From: Microvirga arsenatis
GTDB taxonomy: Bacteria > Pseudomonadota > Alphaproteobacteria > Rhizobiales > Beijerinckiaceae
Reading direction: 5' to 3'
DNA: 64,000 nucleotides
Assembly: GCF_009910705.1 (NCBI RefSeq)
Contig: NZ_JAAAXJ010000004.1
Coordinates: 310,001 to 374,000 of the forward strand
Below, piece after piece: positions 1-8,340 of this stretch. The translations under genes were made by a program, and so were the position numbers. The stretch's first letter is position 1. Each line of letters begins with the position of its first letter. A model generated the notes under the pieces. That model saw only the letters and a list, made by a program, of their open reading frames with translations, was not told the origin of the DNA and did not search any database.

Positions 1-1077
1 GGCTTCGCCCAGCGCCTTCTTGATCGTGTCGAATTCCAGCACCCGCGTGGTGGCCCTGTCCGAGACCTCCTCCCCGCGGCCGAGGGCCTGGGCGGCGGCC
101 ACGAGTTCGTCGACCGGCCTTGCGATCGAACGGGAGAGCACCGCCGCCAGGACGAGGGCGCCCAGAACGACTCCGAGCAGGCTCACGAGCCAGAGCAGGG
201 AGCGTCGGGCCGACTTCGCCAGCTCCGCATCCGGGATGCTGATGATGAATGACCAGCCATAGGCCGGCGACCGGCTGAAATAGGTGCGGACCGGGATTCC
301 CTCCAGCGTGACGCTCTGCAGGATGCCCTCGGGCGCGGAGGCAAGGGCCTCCTGGACATAGGTGCTCGCCGGCTGCCCGATGAAGCGCTCCGGCGCGCGG
401 GAGCGCGCGACGATCCGGTTGCTGCGGTCGAGCACCGCGGCATTCCAGCTCTCGGCGAGCCGCTGCTCGCGGAGAATGGCCTGGAAGATGTCGGGCGCGA
501 TGGCCAGCGACAGGATGTACGCGACGGACTCGCCCAGCACGACCGGCACGTCGACGGTGATGAGGCGCTGTCCCGTCAGCGAACCCACAAAGAGATCAGA
601 GACATGGGGCGCGCGGGTTTCCTGGACCTTGCGGAGCACATCCGGGCGGTTGCTGTCCGGCAGGCGCACGCCGTAGGGCACGCGCGTGTTGAAGATCGTG
701 CGACCGCCAGGCTCGAAGAGGGCGACCCAGGACGGATGGACGAGACCCGCCTCCTTCACCTGCCGATAGAAGCCCTCGAAATTGCCCTCGGCCAACACGG
801 GCGACTGGGCGAGGATCCGCAGCGCAAGAACGGATTTGTCGATCTCGCGATCCAGCAGCAGGCTGAGCGCGCGGGCCGTGTCCTGCATGCGCAGGTCAAC
901 GGATTCCCGCTCGGCCCGGTAGCTGGAATAGAGGCCGCCGGCGGCCACGAGGATGGTCGGCAAGGCCAGCACGAACACCAGCCCCCACAGAACCTGGCGC
1001 AGCGAGATTCGGGCTTTCCCGGCGGGACCCTCGGCCGCCTCGACGCTCCTCCGGGCTCTGGATCCCCACCCGATCAT
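1..1077 (-). CDS. Membrane sensor protein with periplasmic Cache-like domain, partial (C-terminus outside the window)
   Basis: Translating the minus strand from ATG at 1077 gives 359 codons without a stop up to the window edge, so the gene is cut at its 3' end. The visible part has a short basic N-terminus, a membrane segment at about residues 27-50, a roughly 230-residue extracytoplasmic region, and a second membrane segment at about 288-312. This is followed by a HAMP-like stretch (SIARPVDELVAAAQALGRGE). The layout and wording of the periplasmic part resemble double-Cache sensors of HWE/HisKA_2 kinases; the kinase domain itself would lie outside the window, so enzyme activity is inferred. 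Its ATG sits 1 nt after the stop of the upstream REC-kinase gene, so it is probably the next cistron of the phytochrome operon. The ligand is unknown. Confidence 0.75.
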   Translation of the reverse strand, partial: MIGWGSRARRSVEAAEGPAGKARISLRQVLWGLVFVLALPTILVAAGGLYSSYRAERESVDLRMQDTARALSLLLDREIDKSVLALRILAQSPVLAEGNFEGFYRQVKEAGLVHPSWVALFEPGGRTIFNTRVPYGVRLPDSNRPDVLRKVQETRAPHVSDLFVGSLTGQRLITVDVPVVLGESVAYILSLAIAPDIFQAILREQRLAESWNAAVLDRSNRIVARSRAPERFIGQPASTYVQEALASAPEGILQSVTLEGIPVRTYFSRSPAYGWSFIISIPDAELAKSARRSLLWLVSLLGVVLGALVLAAVLSRSIARPVDELVAAAQALGRGEEVSDRATTRVLEFDTIKKALGEA

Positions 1078-1078
1078 G

Positions 1079-2128
1079 CTAGCTCCCGTCCCGGACCGGG
1101 ATGACGACGCGCACGAGGGTCGCCGGATCGTCCCAGGGCCATTCCACGTGCGCGCCGAGCTGGCGCGACAGAGCCTTCAGGATGGTGCCGGAGGCGCTGT
1201 TCTGGGCTGCCTGCTTCTCCTCCGGGCTGAAGGCATCGTCGGAGAGCTGGAACAGGAGGGATCCATCCCGCATGCGCAGGGCGAGCTTCAGCTTGCCGTG
1301 GCGGTCCCGATAGGCATGAGTGAGGGCGTTGACCACGATTTCGTTGAACAGGAGCGCCATCGGCGCCGCCTTGGAGGGCTCGACCTCCACGGCGTCGATC
1401 TCGAGCTCCGCCGTGACCCTCACGCCCGGAACGGCGGCCGTGAGCTCCTCGCACAGGCTGCAGGCAAAGCGCGACGCGTCGAACCGGGCGGCGCCCTTGC
1501 CGTCATAAAGGTCGCGGTGGGCGGCGGCGAGCGCCTGCAGGCGCTCCCGCATGCGTCCGAGCACCTCGCGCACGGGACCCTCCTCGGCCTGGCGGATCTC
1601 GATGCCGATGAGGGACAGAAGAAGCTGCAGGTTGTTCTTCACCCGGTGATCGAGCTCGTGCAGCAGCGCCGTGCGCTCGTCGAGCATCCGTTGCAGGGCA
1701 TCCTGGGCCTGCCGTCTCTCGCTCCGCTCGCGGGCCTCCGCCATGGCGCGCAGCACGACGGCGGGAAGGCGGTCCAACTTGTCCTTCAGAACGTAGTCCG
1801 TCGCCCCGCGCTTCAGGGCTTCCACGGCCACCTCCTCGCCGAGGGCGCCGGAGACGAAGACGAAGGGCGTTTCGCGCGCATGATCCTGCGCGATCTCAAG
1901 CGCATGCAGGCCGGTGAAGGCAGGCAGGCGGTAATCGGCCAGGATCAGATCCCAGCGCCGGTCCCGGACGGCGGCCGTGAACTCCGGCGCCGTCACCACA
2001 CGGTCGATGGCTGCCGGGAGCCTGGCGGCCGCCAGGGCTTCCGTTATCAATTCGGCATCGAGCGCGCTGTCCTCCAGCAGGAGGATGCGCAGCACCCGAT
2101 CCGGCGAGATGACGGAGGCCCGTTCCAT
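1079..2128 (-). CDS. Response regulator receiver-sensor histidine kinase hybrid (REC-HisKA_2)
   Basis: 349 aa, cytoplasmic. An N-terminal receiver domain (residues 13-130) has the acidic pair E19/D20, phospho-acceptor D65 in LILADYRLPAF and lysine K115/K117 near DYVLKDK. A short linker helix leads to a HisKA_2-type dimerisation domain with the phosphorylatable histidine H161 in HELDHRVKNNLQ, then a divergent ATPase domain with the N-box FNEIVVNALTHAY. This is the HWE/HisKA_2 class common in alphaproteobacteria. ATG at 2128 is chosen because it lies 7 nt behind the stop of the upstream response-regulator gene; a longer reading would run into that gene. It has no transmembrane segment and no DNA-binding domain. 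It probably receives phosphate or a signal from the adjacent phytochrome system and passes it on as a kinase. Confidence 0.88.
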   Translation of the reverse strand: MERASVISPDRVLRILLLEDSALDAELITEALAAARLPAAIDRVVTAPEFTAAVRDRRWDLILADYRLPAFTGLHALEIAQDHARETPFVFVSGALGEEVAVEALKRGATDYVLKDKLDRLPAVVLRAMAEARERSERRQAQDALQRMLDERTALLHELDHRVKNNLQLLLSLIGIEIRQAEEGPVREVLGRMRERLQALAAAHRDLYDGKGAARFDASRFACSLCEELTAAVPGVRVTAELEIDAVEVEPSKAAPMALLFNEIVVNALTHAYRDRHGKLKLALRMRDGSLLFQLSDDAFSPEEKQAAQNSASGTILKALSRQLGAHVEWPWDDPATLVRVVIPVRDGS

Positions 2129-2135
2129 CGGTGTC

Positions 2136-2585
2136 CTACCCGCCGTTGCGCCGCGGCGGCGGTTCGTTGAGGATGGCCCAGAACACGCCGAGGTCCTGGA
2201 TCGCATCGAAGAACTCCCGGAAGCCCACCGGCTTCACCACGAAGGCGTTGACGCCGAGCTCGTAGCTGCGCACGAGGTCGCTCTCCTCCCGCGAGGAGGT
2301 GAGCATGACGACGGGCGTATGCTTGAGACGCGGATCCGACTTGACCTTCTCCAGCACCTCGAGCCCGTCGACCTTCGGCAGCTTGAGATCGAGCAGCACC
2401 ACGGCGGGATCGCTGGTGTTGCGGTTCTCGTGCGCGCCGCGGCGGTAAAGAAAATCGAGGGCCTCGGCGCCGTCGCGCACCACGACGACCTCGTTGGCGA
2501 GCTGACTCTGCTCGAGAGCCGCCAGGGTCAGTTCAAGATCCTTCGGGTTGTCCTCAACCAGCAGGATCGGCTTCAATTCCGGCAT
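2136..2585 (-). CDS. Single-domain response regulator of the phytochrome system (Rcp1-like)
   Basis: 149 aa, a receiver domain only. Acidic residues E11/D12 sit in LLVEDNPKD, the predicted phospho-acceptor is D66 in VVLLDLKLPKVDG, the switch threonine is in VVMLTSSREES, and the conserved lysine is in FVVKPVGF. The sequence has the long alpha1-beta2 and DFLYRRG features of the Rcp1/CheY-like regulators encoded next to phytochromes. The stop of bphP is at 2586, immediately before this start, so the two are almost certainly co-translated. As there is no output domain, it should act by protein-protein interaction or as a phosphate shuttle to the REC-HisKA_2 kinase encoded next. Function is assigned from family and context. 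Confidence 0.9.
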   Translation of the reverse strand: MPELKPILLVEDNPKDLELTLAALEQSQLANEVVVVRDGAEALDFLYRRGAHENRNTSDPAVVLLDLKLPKVDGLEVLEKVKSDPRLKHTPVVMLTSSREESDLVRSYELGVNAFVVKPVGFREFFDAIQDLGVFWAILNEPPPRRNGG

Positions 2586-4829
2586 TCACGCCGCTCCTTC
2601 GTTTTCGTCGGGCAGGGCGACGAAGAAGGTCGCGCCCCGCTCGGGCGCTCCTTCGGCCCAGGCCCGGCCCCCATGTCTCTCCACGATGCGCCGGACATTG
2701 GCCAGCCCGATCCCGGTTCCCTCGAAATCCTCGATCCGGTGCAGGCGCTGGAACACGCCAAACAGCTTGTCGATATACCGCATATCGAACCCGACGCCAT
2801 TGTCACGCACGAAAAAGATCGTCTCGTCTTCGCCCCGGGCGGAGCCGATCTCGATGCGGGCGATGTCGCGCGGCCGGGTGTACTTGACCGCATTGTCCAT
2901 GAGGTTCTCGAAGACGAGGCGGATCAGGGCAGGGTCCGCCACCACCGGCGGCAGATCGCCGATGGCCCATTCGATGCGCCGTCCGGCCGCATCCTGCGCC
3001 AGCCTGTGCCGGATCTCGTCGACGAGGGCGGCGATGTCGACCTGCCGGGGCTTCAGCGCCGTGCGGCCCATCTGCGAGAAGCGCAGGAGATTGTCGACCA
3101 GGGTTCCCGCCGTGTAGGCCGAATCGATGATCGTGTCGATGTAGCGCTTGCCCTTCTCCGAGAGCGCGGCCCATTCGTGCTTCTTCAGGAGCTCGGAATA
3201 GCCCACGATGTGCCGGAACGGCGCCCGCAGGTCGTGCGACACGGAATAGGAAAACGCCTCCAGCTCCTTGTTGCTGCGGCGCAGCTCCTCGGAGAGCGCC
3301 GCCAGTTCCTCGGCCCGGCGCAGCACGATGCCGACGATGGCATTGCGCAGCTCCTTCACGGCCTCGACCTCGCTGCGGTCCCAGGGCAGGGAGCGGCCTT
3401 GCACCGTCTCCTTCCAGATCTCGAAGGAGCGGCGCGGGTGAAGCCTCCCGGAGCCGGCCTCCTCATGCACCGGCTTTTCCGGATTGCCGCCCCATTTCAC
3501 GGTCTGCACCACCTCGGGGCGGAACCAGAGCACATAGCTCGCATGGGCCTTCGAGATGGAGATGGCCAGAAGACCGCTCGCCCGATCCGCATAGGTCCTG
3601 GCAGGCGGATAAAGGTCGGGCAGGCGGTCGGTCGCGAAGACATCCTCCTGATGGTGCCTGGAGAGCCATGCTAACAGGGCCCTGACCTCGTCCTCCCCAG
3701 GCGCGTTGCCCAGGCACCAGCAATGGTCCTGCGTCAGCACCGCCGCGCCTTGCGCCCCCGCCAGGAGCATCAGGTCCTCGGGATGGTTCACGAGACCGGT
3801 GATGAAGTAGTCCTCCGCTGCCATATGGGCGAGAAGCCGCGTCTGCACGTGCCCGAGACGGACTCGGTTCTCGGCCAAAACGGTGTTCTCCCGCGCCTCG
3901 AGCTGGAGCGAGAAGATCTGGGTGAGGAAGTCGCAGGCATTGCGCACCTGGAGCGAGATCCGCTTCGGCCTCTTGCTGTGGCACGAGATCAGGCCCCAGA
4001 GCCTGCCGTCGCGCAGGATGGAGATCGACATGGAGGCAAGCGTCCCCATGTTGCGCATGTATTCGAGATGCACCGGCGAGACGCTGCGCAGCACCGAGTC
4101 GCTCAGGTCCAGCGGCGCGGGATCGCGCGACTGGATCGGAACCGGCGTGTAGTCGGCGTCGGGGATGATGCGCAGCCGGTTGCGCCGATAGAGTTCCCGC
4201 GCCTGGGCCGGAATGTCGGAAGCCGGAAAGCGCAGATCGAGGTAGGACGGCAAGGCATCGTTGCGGTCCTCGGCGACGACCGTGCCGTTCCACTGCTCGT
4301 CGAAGCGGTAGATCAGCACGCGGTCGAAGCCGGTCATGTGGCGGATGGCCTGCGCCGCAAGCGGGCAGAGGGTGTCGACGGTGGAGGCGCCCTGCAGCTG
4401 CTCCACGAAGCGGCGCAGGGTGGGATAGATCGCTTCGAGGCCCGGCACCGTCTCCGAGGGCGGCTCCTCGAGTTCGAGAACCGCGCAATCGCCCGAGCGG
4501 GAGATCGCGGCCTCGAAGGATGCGGGGCCCTGAGCCGTCGCGATCTGCAGGGTGCCGAGGGTGCGGGTGGTTCCCGCAGGCGGAAGGTCGGCCAGAGGTG
4601 CTTCGAACGCCCTGGCGAGAGCGGGCATGAGTTCGGCGAAAGAACGGCCGAGCGCCGCGGTCGGAGCAAGACCGAACACGGCCTCGATATTGGCGCTGGC
4701 ATAGGCCAGCGTCCGGTCGGAGAGCCGGATCGCCAGCAGCACCCCGTGCGGCTGGATGCTGCCCGGGATGTGAATCGGCTCCCGCTCGCAGGCGGTCAAA
4801 TCGATGTCTTGCGGCGCTTGCCGGTTCAT
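2586..4829 (-). CDS. bphP: Bacteriophytochrome sensor histidine kinase
   Basis: 747 aa with the full PAS-GAF-PHY-HisKA-HATPase layout. Biliverdin-attachment Cys14 lies before the PAS domain (IHIPGSIQPHG, 19-29), as in true bacteriophytochromes. The GAF domain carries the PASDIP motif (202-207) and the chromophore-contacting His254 in SPVHLEYMRNMG, with His284 further on. The PHY tongue contains PRRSF (465-469). The kinase part has H532 in SVSHDLRAPFRH, N646 in NLMDNAVKYT, DNGVG (676-680) and GTGIGL (704-709), so red/far-red light should control an active kinase. ATG at 4829 is chosen because it forms an ATGA overlap with the bphO stop; a GTG four codons upstream is possible but lies further inside bphO. 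Confidence 0.96.
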   Translation of the reverse strand: MNRQAPQDIDLTACEREPIHIPGSIQPHGVLLAIRLSDRTLAYASANIEAVFGLAPTAALGRSFAELMPALARAFEAPLADLPPAGTTRTLGTLQIATAQGPASFEAAISRSGDCAVLELEEPPSETVPGLEAIYPTLRRFVEQLQGASTVDTLCPLAAQAIRHMTGFDRVLIYRFDEQWNGTVVAEDRNDALPSYLDLRFPASDIPAQARELYRRNRLRIIPDADYTPVPIQSRDPAPLDLSDSVLRSVSPVHLEYMRNMGTLASMSISILRDGRLWGLISCHSKRPKRISLQVRNACDFLTQIFSLQLEARENTVLAENRVRLGHVQTRLLAHMAAEDYFITGLVNHPEDLMLLAGAQGAAVLTQDHCWCLGNAPGEDEVRALLAWLSRHHQEDVFATDRLPDLYPPARTYADRASGLLAISISKAHASYVLWFRPEVVQTVKWGGNPEKPVHEEAGSGRLHPRRSFEIWKETVQGRSLPWDRSEVEAVKELRNAIVGIVLRRAEELAALSEELRRSNKELEAFSYSVSHDLRAPFRHIVGYSELLKKHEWAALSEKGKRYIDTIIDSAYTAGTLVDNLLRFSQMGRTALKPRQVDIAALVDEIRHRLAQDAAGRRIEWAIGDLPPVVADPALIRLVFENLMDNAVKYTRPRDIARIEIGSARGEDETIFFVRDNGVGFDMRYIDKLFGVFQRLHRIEDFEGTGIGLANVRRIVERHGGRAWAEGAPERGATFFVALPDENEGAA

Positions 4830-5392
4830 GGAGCCTCGCACAGCCAGTCATGCATCACGTCGAAGGTCTTTTGCGCGGACCCGACGATGATGTCGTCGGT
4901 CCCCGGCGAAGAGGCTTCGAGGAGCATGGCGCCAAACGACTTCCACATGACAGCGATATCACGTCCGTAGCTGCGGAAATAGGCGCAGCCCGTTTCCGCG
5001 GTGATCCCGAGCCGGCGCTCCACCTCGTGCGCGATGATGGCGCCGCCGAGGGTCGAGCCCTCGACCACATACATGCTTCCCAGCACCGCTTCCGGCGCGG
5101 GCAGAGGCATGAGAGGCCGGCATTGTGGCAAACGGATGATCTCGTCCGATTTTAGTCCTAAAGCCTTGAGATCATTGACCAGGAGCTCGGTTTTGCAGCG
5201 GCGTTCGAAGAAGGCGCGGTCCGGCGCCTTGGGCGCGGCGGCGCTCTCCCAGGCCCTGTGGAACCCGTAGAATCGGATCAGCAGCTCCCGGTAGCGGTCC
5301 CGGGTGGCGATCCGGCGGTCGAGGTCCATCGCCGCCTCGATGCGGTCGTGCGCCGCCCGGGTCTCGATCTTCAGCCGTTCGAGCAGCGTCAT
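4826..5392 (-). CDS. bphO: Biliverdin-producing heme oxygenase
   Basis: 188 aa, cytoplasmic. It opens the heme ring to make biliverdin, the chromophore of the phytochrome encoded next. The N-terminal helix carries the proximal heme ligand candidate His15 (TRAAHDRIEA), and the family's distal-helix region is seen at YVVEGSTLGGAIIA with its glycine-rich kink. Length fits bacterial BphO proteins. The stop overlaps the bphP start (ATGA, 4826-4829), and its own start overlaps the stop of the upstream ABC permease gene in the same way (5389-5392). This tight coupling to bphP supports BphO rather than an iron-scavenging heme oxygenase; no heme-uptake genes are nearby. The join to the transporter operon is unusual. 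Confidence 0.93.
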   Translation of the reverse strand: MTLLERLKIETRAAHDRIEAAMDLDRRIATRDRYRELLIRFYGFHRAWESAAAPKAPDRAFFERRCKTELLVNDLKALGLKSDEIIRLPQCRPLMPLPAPEAVLGSMYVVEGSTLGGAIIAHEVERRLGITAETGCAYFRSYGRDIAVMWKSFGAMLLEASSPGTDDIIVGSAQKTFDVMHDWLCEAP

Positions 5393-6144
5393 GCGGCCTC
5401 GCCTCCATGACGTCCCGGCTTCCGGGCGGCCATGCGCTCGGCAAGGCCGAGCCCGTCATGGATCAGGACCGCCATCAGCGCAACCACGAGGCCGCCCTGC
5501 AGCACGAAGGCGAGGTTGTTCGACTGCAGGCCCGCAATGATCACCTCGCCCAGCCCCTTGGCCGCCACCGTGGAGCCGATGGTGGCGGTGCCGAGGCTGA
5601 TGATCACCGACAGGCGGATGCCGGCGAGGATCACCGGAAGCGCCAGCGGCAGCTCCACCTGCAGCAGGCGCTGGCGCGCATTGAGGCCCATGCCCTTCGC
5701 CGCCTCGAGCGTCTGCGGCGACACGCCGGTGAGCCCGGTGAGCGTGTTCTCGAAGATCGGCAGAAGACCGTAGAGAAAGAGCGCGATGAAGGCCGGCTTT
5801 TCTCCGAAACCCACAAGAGGCACCGCAATCGCCAGCACCGCGACGGGCGGGAAGGTCTGACCGATATTCACGATGGCGCGCGACAGCGGCAGGAACTCCT
5901 GCCCCCAGGGCCGGGTGACCAGGATGCCGAGGGCCACCGCGAGAACGGTGCTCGCCAGAGTGGCGAGAGCCACCGTGCGCAGATGCGACAGGGTCAGGGC
6001 GAGCAGGCTGCCCTGGTTGTAGATCGCCGGCGCACGGTTCGCGGCAAGAGGCTCGAACACGAAGGCGAAGAGCTGGGGCGCCGTGACGAAGGCCACGAAC
6101 AGGAGGAGCGCGAGACCGCGCAAGACGAAGGCCCTGCGGCTCAT
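5389..6144 (-). CDS. yehW: Osmoprotectant ABC transporter permease (YehW-like)
   Basis: 251 aa inner-membrane permease with about six hydrophobic segments. The EAA coupling loop is visible as EAAKGMGLNARQRLL followed by PLALPVILAGIR, as in OpuBB/YehW permeases of glycine betaine/choline-type importers. ATG at 6144 is chosen because it forms an ATGA overlap with the stop of the upstream ATPase gene; a longer open frame upstream only shadows that gene. It is the last transporter gene of an osmF-yehY-yehX-yehW order identical to the E. coli YehZYXW system. Its stop in turn overlaps the start of bphO. Substrate (betaine or another compatible solute) is inferred from the family. Confidence 0.9.
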   Translation of the reverse strand: MSRRAFVLRGLALLLFVAFVTAPQLFAFVFEPLAANRAPAIYNQGSLLALTLSHLRTVALATLASTVLAVALGILVTRPWGQEFLPLSRAIVNIGQTFPPVAVLAIAVPLVGFGEKPAFIALFLYGLLPIFENTLTGLTGVSPQTLEAAKGMGLNARQRLLQVELPLALPVILAGIRLSVIISLGTATIGSTVAAKGLGEVIIAGLQSNNLAFVLQGGLVVALMAVLIHDGLGLAERMAARKPGRHGGEAA

Positions 6145-7079
6145 GGGAGCGCCCTCCCGTGCCGCAGGATCTGCGCAATGCTGATCCGCCCTGCCGGTGC
6201 GCCGGCGGCATCCACGACGGGCAGGGCCTCGCGCCCCAGCCACACGAGCTGCGAGAGCGCGTCGCGCAGGGTTGCGGAGAGGAGAATCGGCTCGCCCTCC
6301 GCGTGGCCGGGTTCGAGCGCTTCCCCGACCTTCGTCAGCGACAGCAGGCGGAACGGCCGCTCCGCCGTGCCGACGAGCTGCTCCACGAAGGCTTCCGCCG
6401 GACGCAGGAGCAGCTCGCCCGGGCTCGCATATTGCAGGAGCCGCCCCCGGTCCATGACGGCGATCCGGTCGCCCAGGTGGAAGGCCTCGTTCATGTCGTG
6501 CGTCACCAGCACCACGGTGGTGCGCAGGCGGCGCTGGATGGCGAGCAGATCGTCCTGCGCCCGGCTGCGGATGACGGGGTCGAGAGCGCCGAAGGGCTCG
6601 TCCATGAGCAGCAGCGCGGGCTTTGCCGCGAGCGCCCGCGCGACGCCCACGCGCTGCTGCTGGCCGCCGGAGAGCTGGTGCGGGAATTTCTGCGCGAACT
6701 CGCCCGGGTCGAGCTGGAAGAGGTCGAGCAACTCCTCGACGCGCGCCGCGATCCGCCGCTTCTCCCAACCCAGAAGACGCGGCACGGTGGCGATGTTCTC
6801 GGCGACGGTGCGGTGCGGGAAGAGGCCATAGCCCTGGATCACATAGCCGATGCGGTGGCGCAGCGCGTCCTCCGGGATCGCCATCGTGTCCTCGCCGTCA
6901 ACGAGAACGCGGCCCGCGCTCGGCGCGACGAGGCGGTTGATCATGCGCAGCAGGGTCGACTTGCCCGCGCCCGAGGTGCCGACGACCACCGCAATCGCTC
7001 CCTCCTCGACGCGGAAGGACACGTCGTCGACCACCGTGGTCGCGCCGTAGCGCTTGGTGAGGCGCTCAATCTCGATCAT
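6141..7079 (-). CDS. yehX: Osmoprotectant ABC transporter ATP-binding protein (YehX-like)
   Basis: 312 aa cytoplasmic ATPase. The Walker A motif is GTSGAGKST (34-42), the Q-loop is near YVIQGYGLF (79-87), the signature is LSGGQQQRV (136-144) and Walker B is LLLMDEP (156-162), with a switch histidine in VTHDMNEA. A single CBS-like segment follows at the C-terminus (about 262-308), as in OpuA/ProV/YehX ATPases, where CBS domains sense ionic strength. ATG at 7079 begins the standard MIEIERL strand; it overlaps the end of the upstream permease gene by 14 nt. A longer upstream frame would add a low-complexity stretch not seen in the family. It energises uptake through the two flanking permeases. 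Confidence 0.92.
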   Translation of the reverse strand: MIEIERLTKRYGATTVVDDVSFRVEEGAIAVVVGTSGAGKSTLLRMINRLVAPSAGRVLVDGEDTMAIPEDALRHRIGYVIQGYGLFPHRTVAENIATVPRLLGWEKRRIAARVEELLDLFQLDPGEFAQKFPHQLSGGQQQRVGVARALAAKPALLLMDEPFGALDPVIRSRAQDDLLAIQRRLRTTVVLVTHDMNEAFHLGDRIAVMDRGRLLQYASPGELLLRPAEAFVEQLVGTAERPFRLLSLTKVGEALEPGHAEGEPILLSATLRDALSQLVWLGREALPVVDAAGAPAGRISIAQILRHGRALP

Positions 7080-8277
7080 GCGCACCCCGTTGCGTGAGGT
7101 CGATGAGGGCATCGAGAAGGATGGCTGCGGCGAAGGACAGGGCCACCGTGGGGATCGCTCCCAGCAGCACGAGGTCGATGGCCGTCTGCCCGATGCCCTG
7201 GAACACGAAGGTGCCGAAGCCCCCTCCTCCGATCAGGGCGGCGATGGTGGCCATCCCGAGGTTCTGCACGAGCGCGATGCGGATGCCCGCGAGAATGACG
7301 GGCAGCGCCAGCGGCAGCTCGACCTCGACGAGACGCTGGCGCGCGCTCATCCCCATGCCGCGCGCCGCATCGGTGACCGCCGCCGGAACCTGGCCGAGCC
7401 CCGTGATCGTGTTGGCGACCACCGGCAGCAGGGAGTAGAGGAAGAGCGCCACGAAGGCCGGCGCCGCGCCGATGCCGCGGATGCCGAGCGCCGCCGCGAG
7501 CGGCACATGGGCCGCAAGGTATCCGAGCGGCGCGATCAGGATGCCGAACAGCGCGATGCTCGGGATCGTCTGGACGATGTTGAGAACCTGAAGGAGCGCC
7601 GTTCGCAACCGCCGAATGCGGTGGCCCAGCATGCCGAGCGGCAGGCCGACGAGGCACGCGACTCCGGTGGAGCCGAGGGCGAGCCACAGGTGCTGGCGCG
7701 CCTCGCGCCAGAAGCTCTCCGCACGGCCCGCATATTCCTTCATCAGGGAGAGATCGGCCCAGGCTCCGGACAGGAGGAGAAGCGCGATGGCGGCTCCCGC
7801 TGCCGCCAAGGCCGCAAGCCGCACCCACGGCCCGAGGCGCAGGCGCATGAGCGCATCGGCGGCAAGCAGCGCGAAGGCGAGCGCAAGCAGCCAGAACCCG
7901 AGAGCGGGCGACACGCGCGCGAAGCCGTTGCCGGCGGGCGCGACGAAGCCGGCGGAGACGCCGACGGCGGGAAAGACCGCGCACAGGCCGAGGGCTGCCG
8001 CGGCGAGGCGGATCGCCGGCCGGCGGATCAGCGCCGCGCAGGCCGCAGCGGCGATCGCCGCGAGCACCACGGCTGCGACGCCGGCGGGCGGCAGCGCATC
8101 CGCGAGCATCCGCCCCTCGCCGGCCACGATGCGGTTGGCGCGGTAGGTGACGAAGGGCGCGGCGGTCAGCGCGACGCCGATGAGCACGGCGATCACGGCT
8201 CCGACCCGATCCAGGGACAGGCTCGCGCGCAAGGAGGCCATGCCGGGGGCGGTCGTTGGGGAGGAGATCGTCGTCAC
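7066..8277 (-). CDS. yehY: Osmoprotectant ABC transporter permease, long form (YehY-like)
   Basis: 403 aa. An N-terminal half with four or five hydrophobic segments (to about residue 175) precedes the transporter permease core. The core shows the EAA-type loop as DAARGMGMSARQRLVEVELP and then ALPVILAGIRIAL. The extra N-terminal membrane region and total length match YehY (about 385 aa) rather than the short OpuCB permeases. The start is GTG at 8277; an in-frame ATG at 8241 lacks a visible ribosome-binding site. Its 3' end overlaps yehX by 14 nt and osmF lies 63 nt upstream. It should pair with YehW as a heterodimeric channel. Confidence 0.88.
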   Translation of the reverse strand: MTTISSPTTAPGMASLRASLSLDRVGAVIAVLIGVALTAAPFVTYRANRIVAGEGRMLADALPPAGVAAVVLAAIAAAACAALIRRPAIRLAAAALGLCAVFPAVGVSAGFVAPAGNGFARVSPALGFWLLALAFALLAADALMRLRLGPWVRLAALAAAGAAIALLLLSGAWADLSLMKEYAGRAESFWREARQHLWLALGSTGVACLVGLPLGMLGHRIRRLRTALLQVLNIVQTIPSIALFGILIAPLGYLAAHVPLAAALGIRGIGAAPAFVALFLYSLLPVVANTITGLGQVPAAVTDAARGMGMSARQRLVEVELPLALPVILAGIRIALVQNLGMATIAALIGGGGFGTFVFQGIGQTAIDLVLLGAIPTVALSFAAAILLDALIDLTQRGAHDRD

Positions 8278-8340
8278 AAAGCGTCCGGCCTTCGTTGCGC
8301 CCGCCTGCGGAGGCGGTTCACGTCCTGCTGGAGGGCGCCC

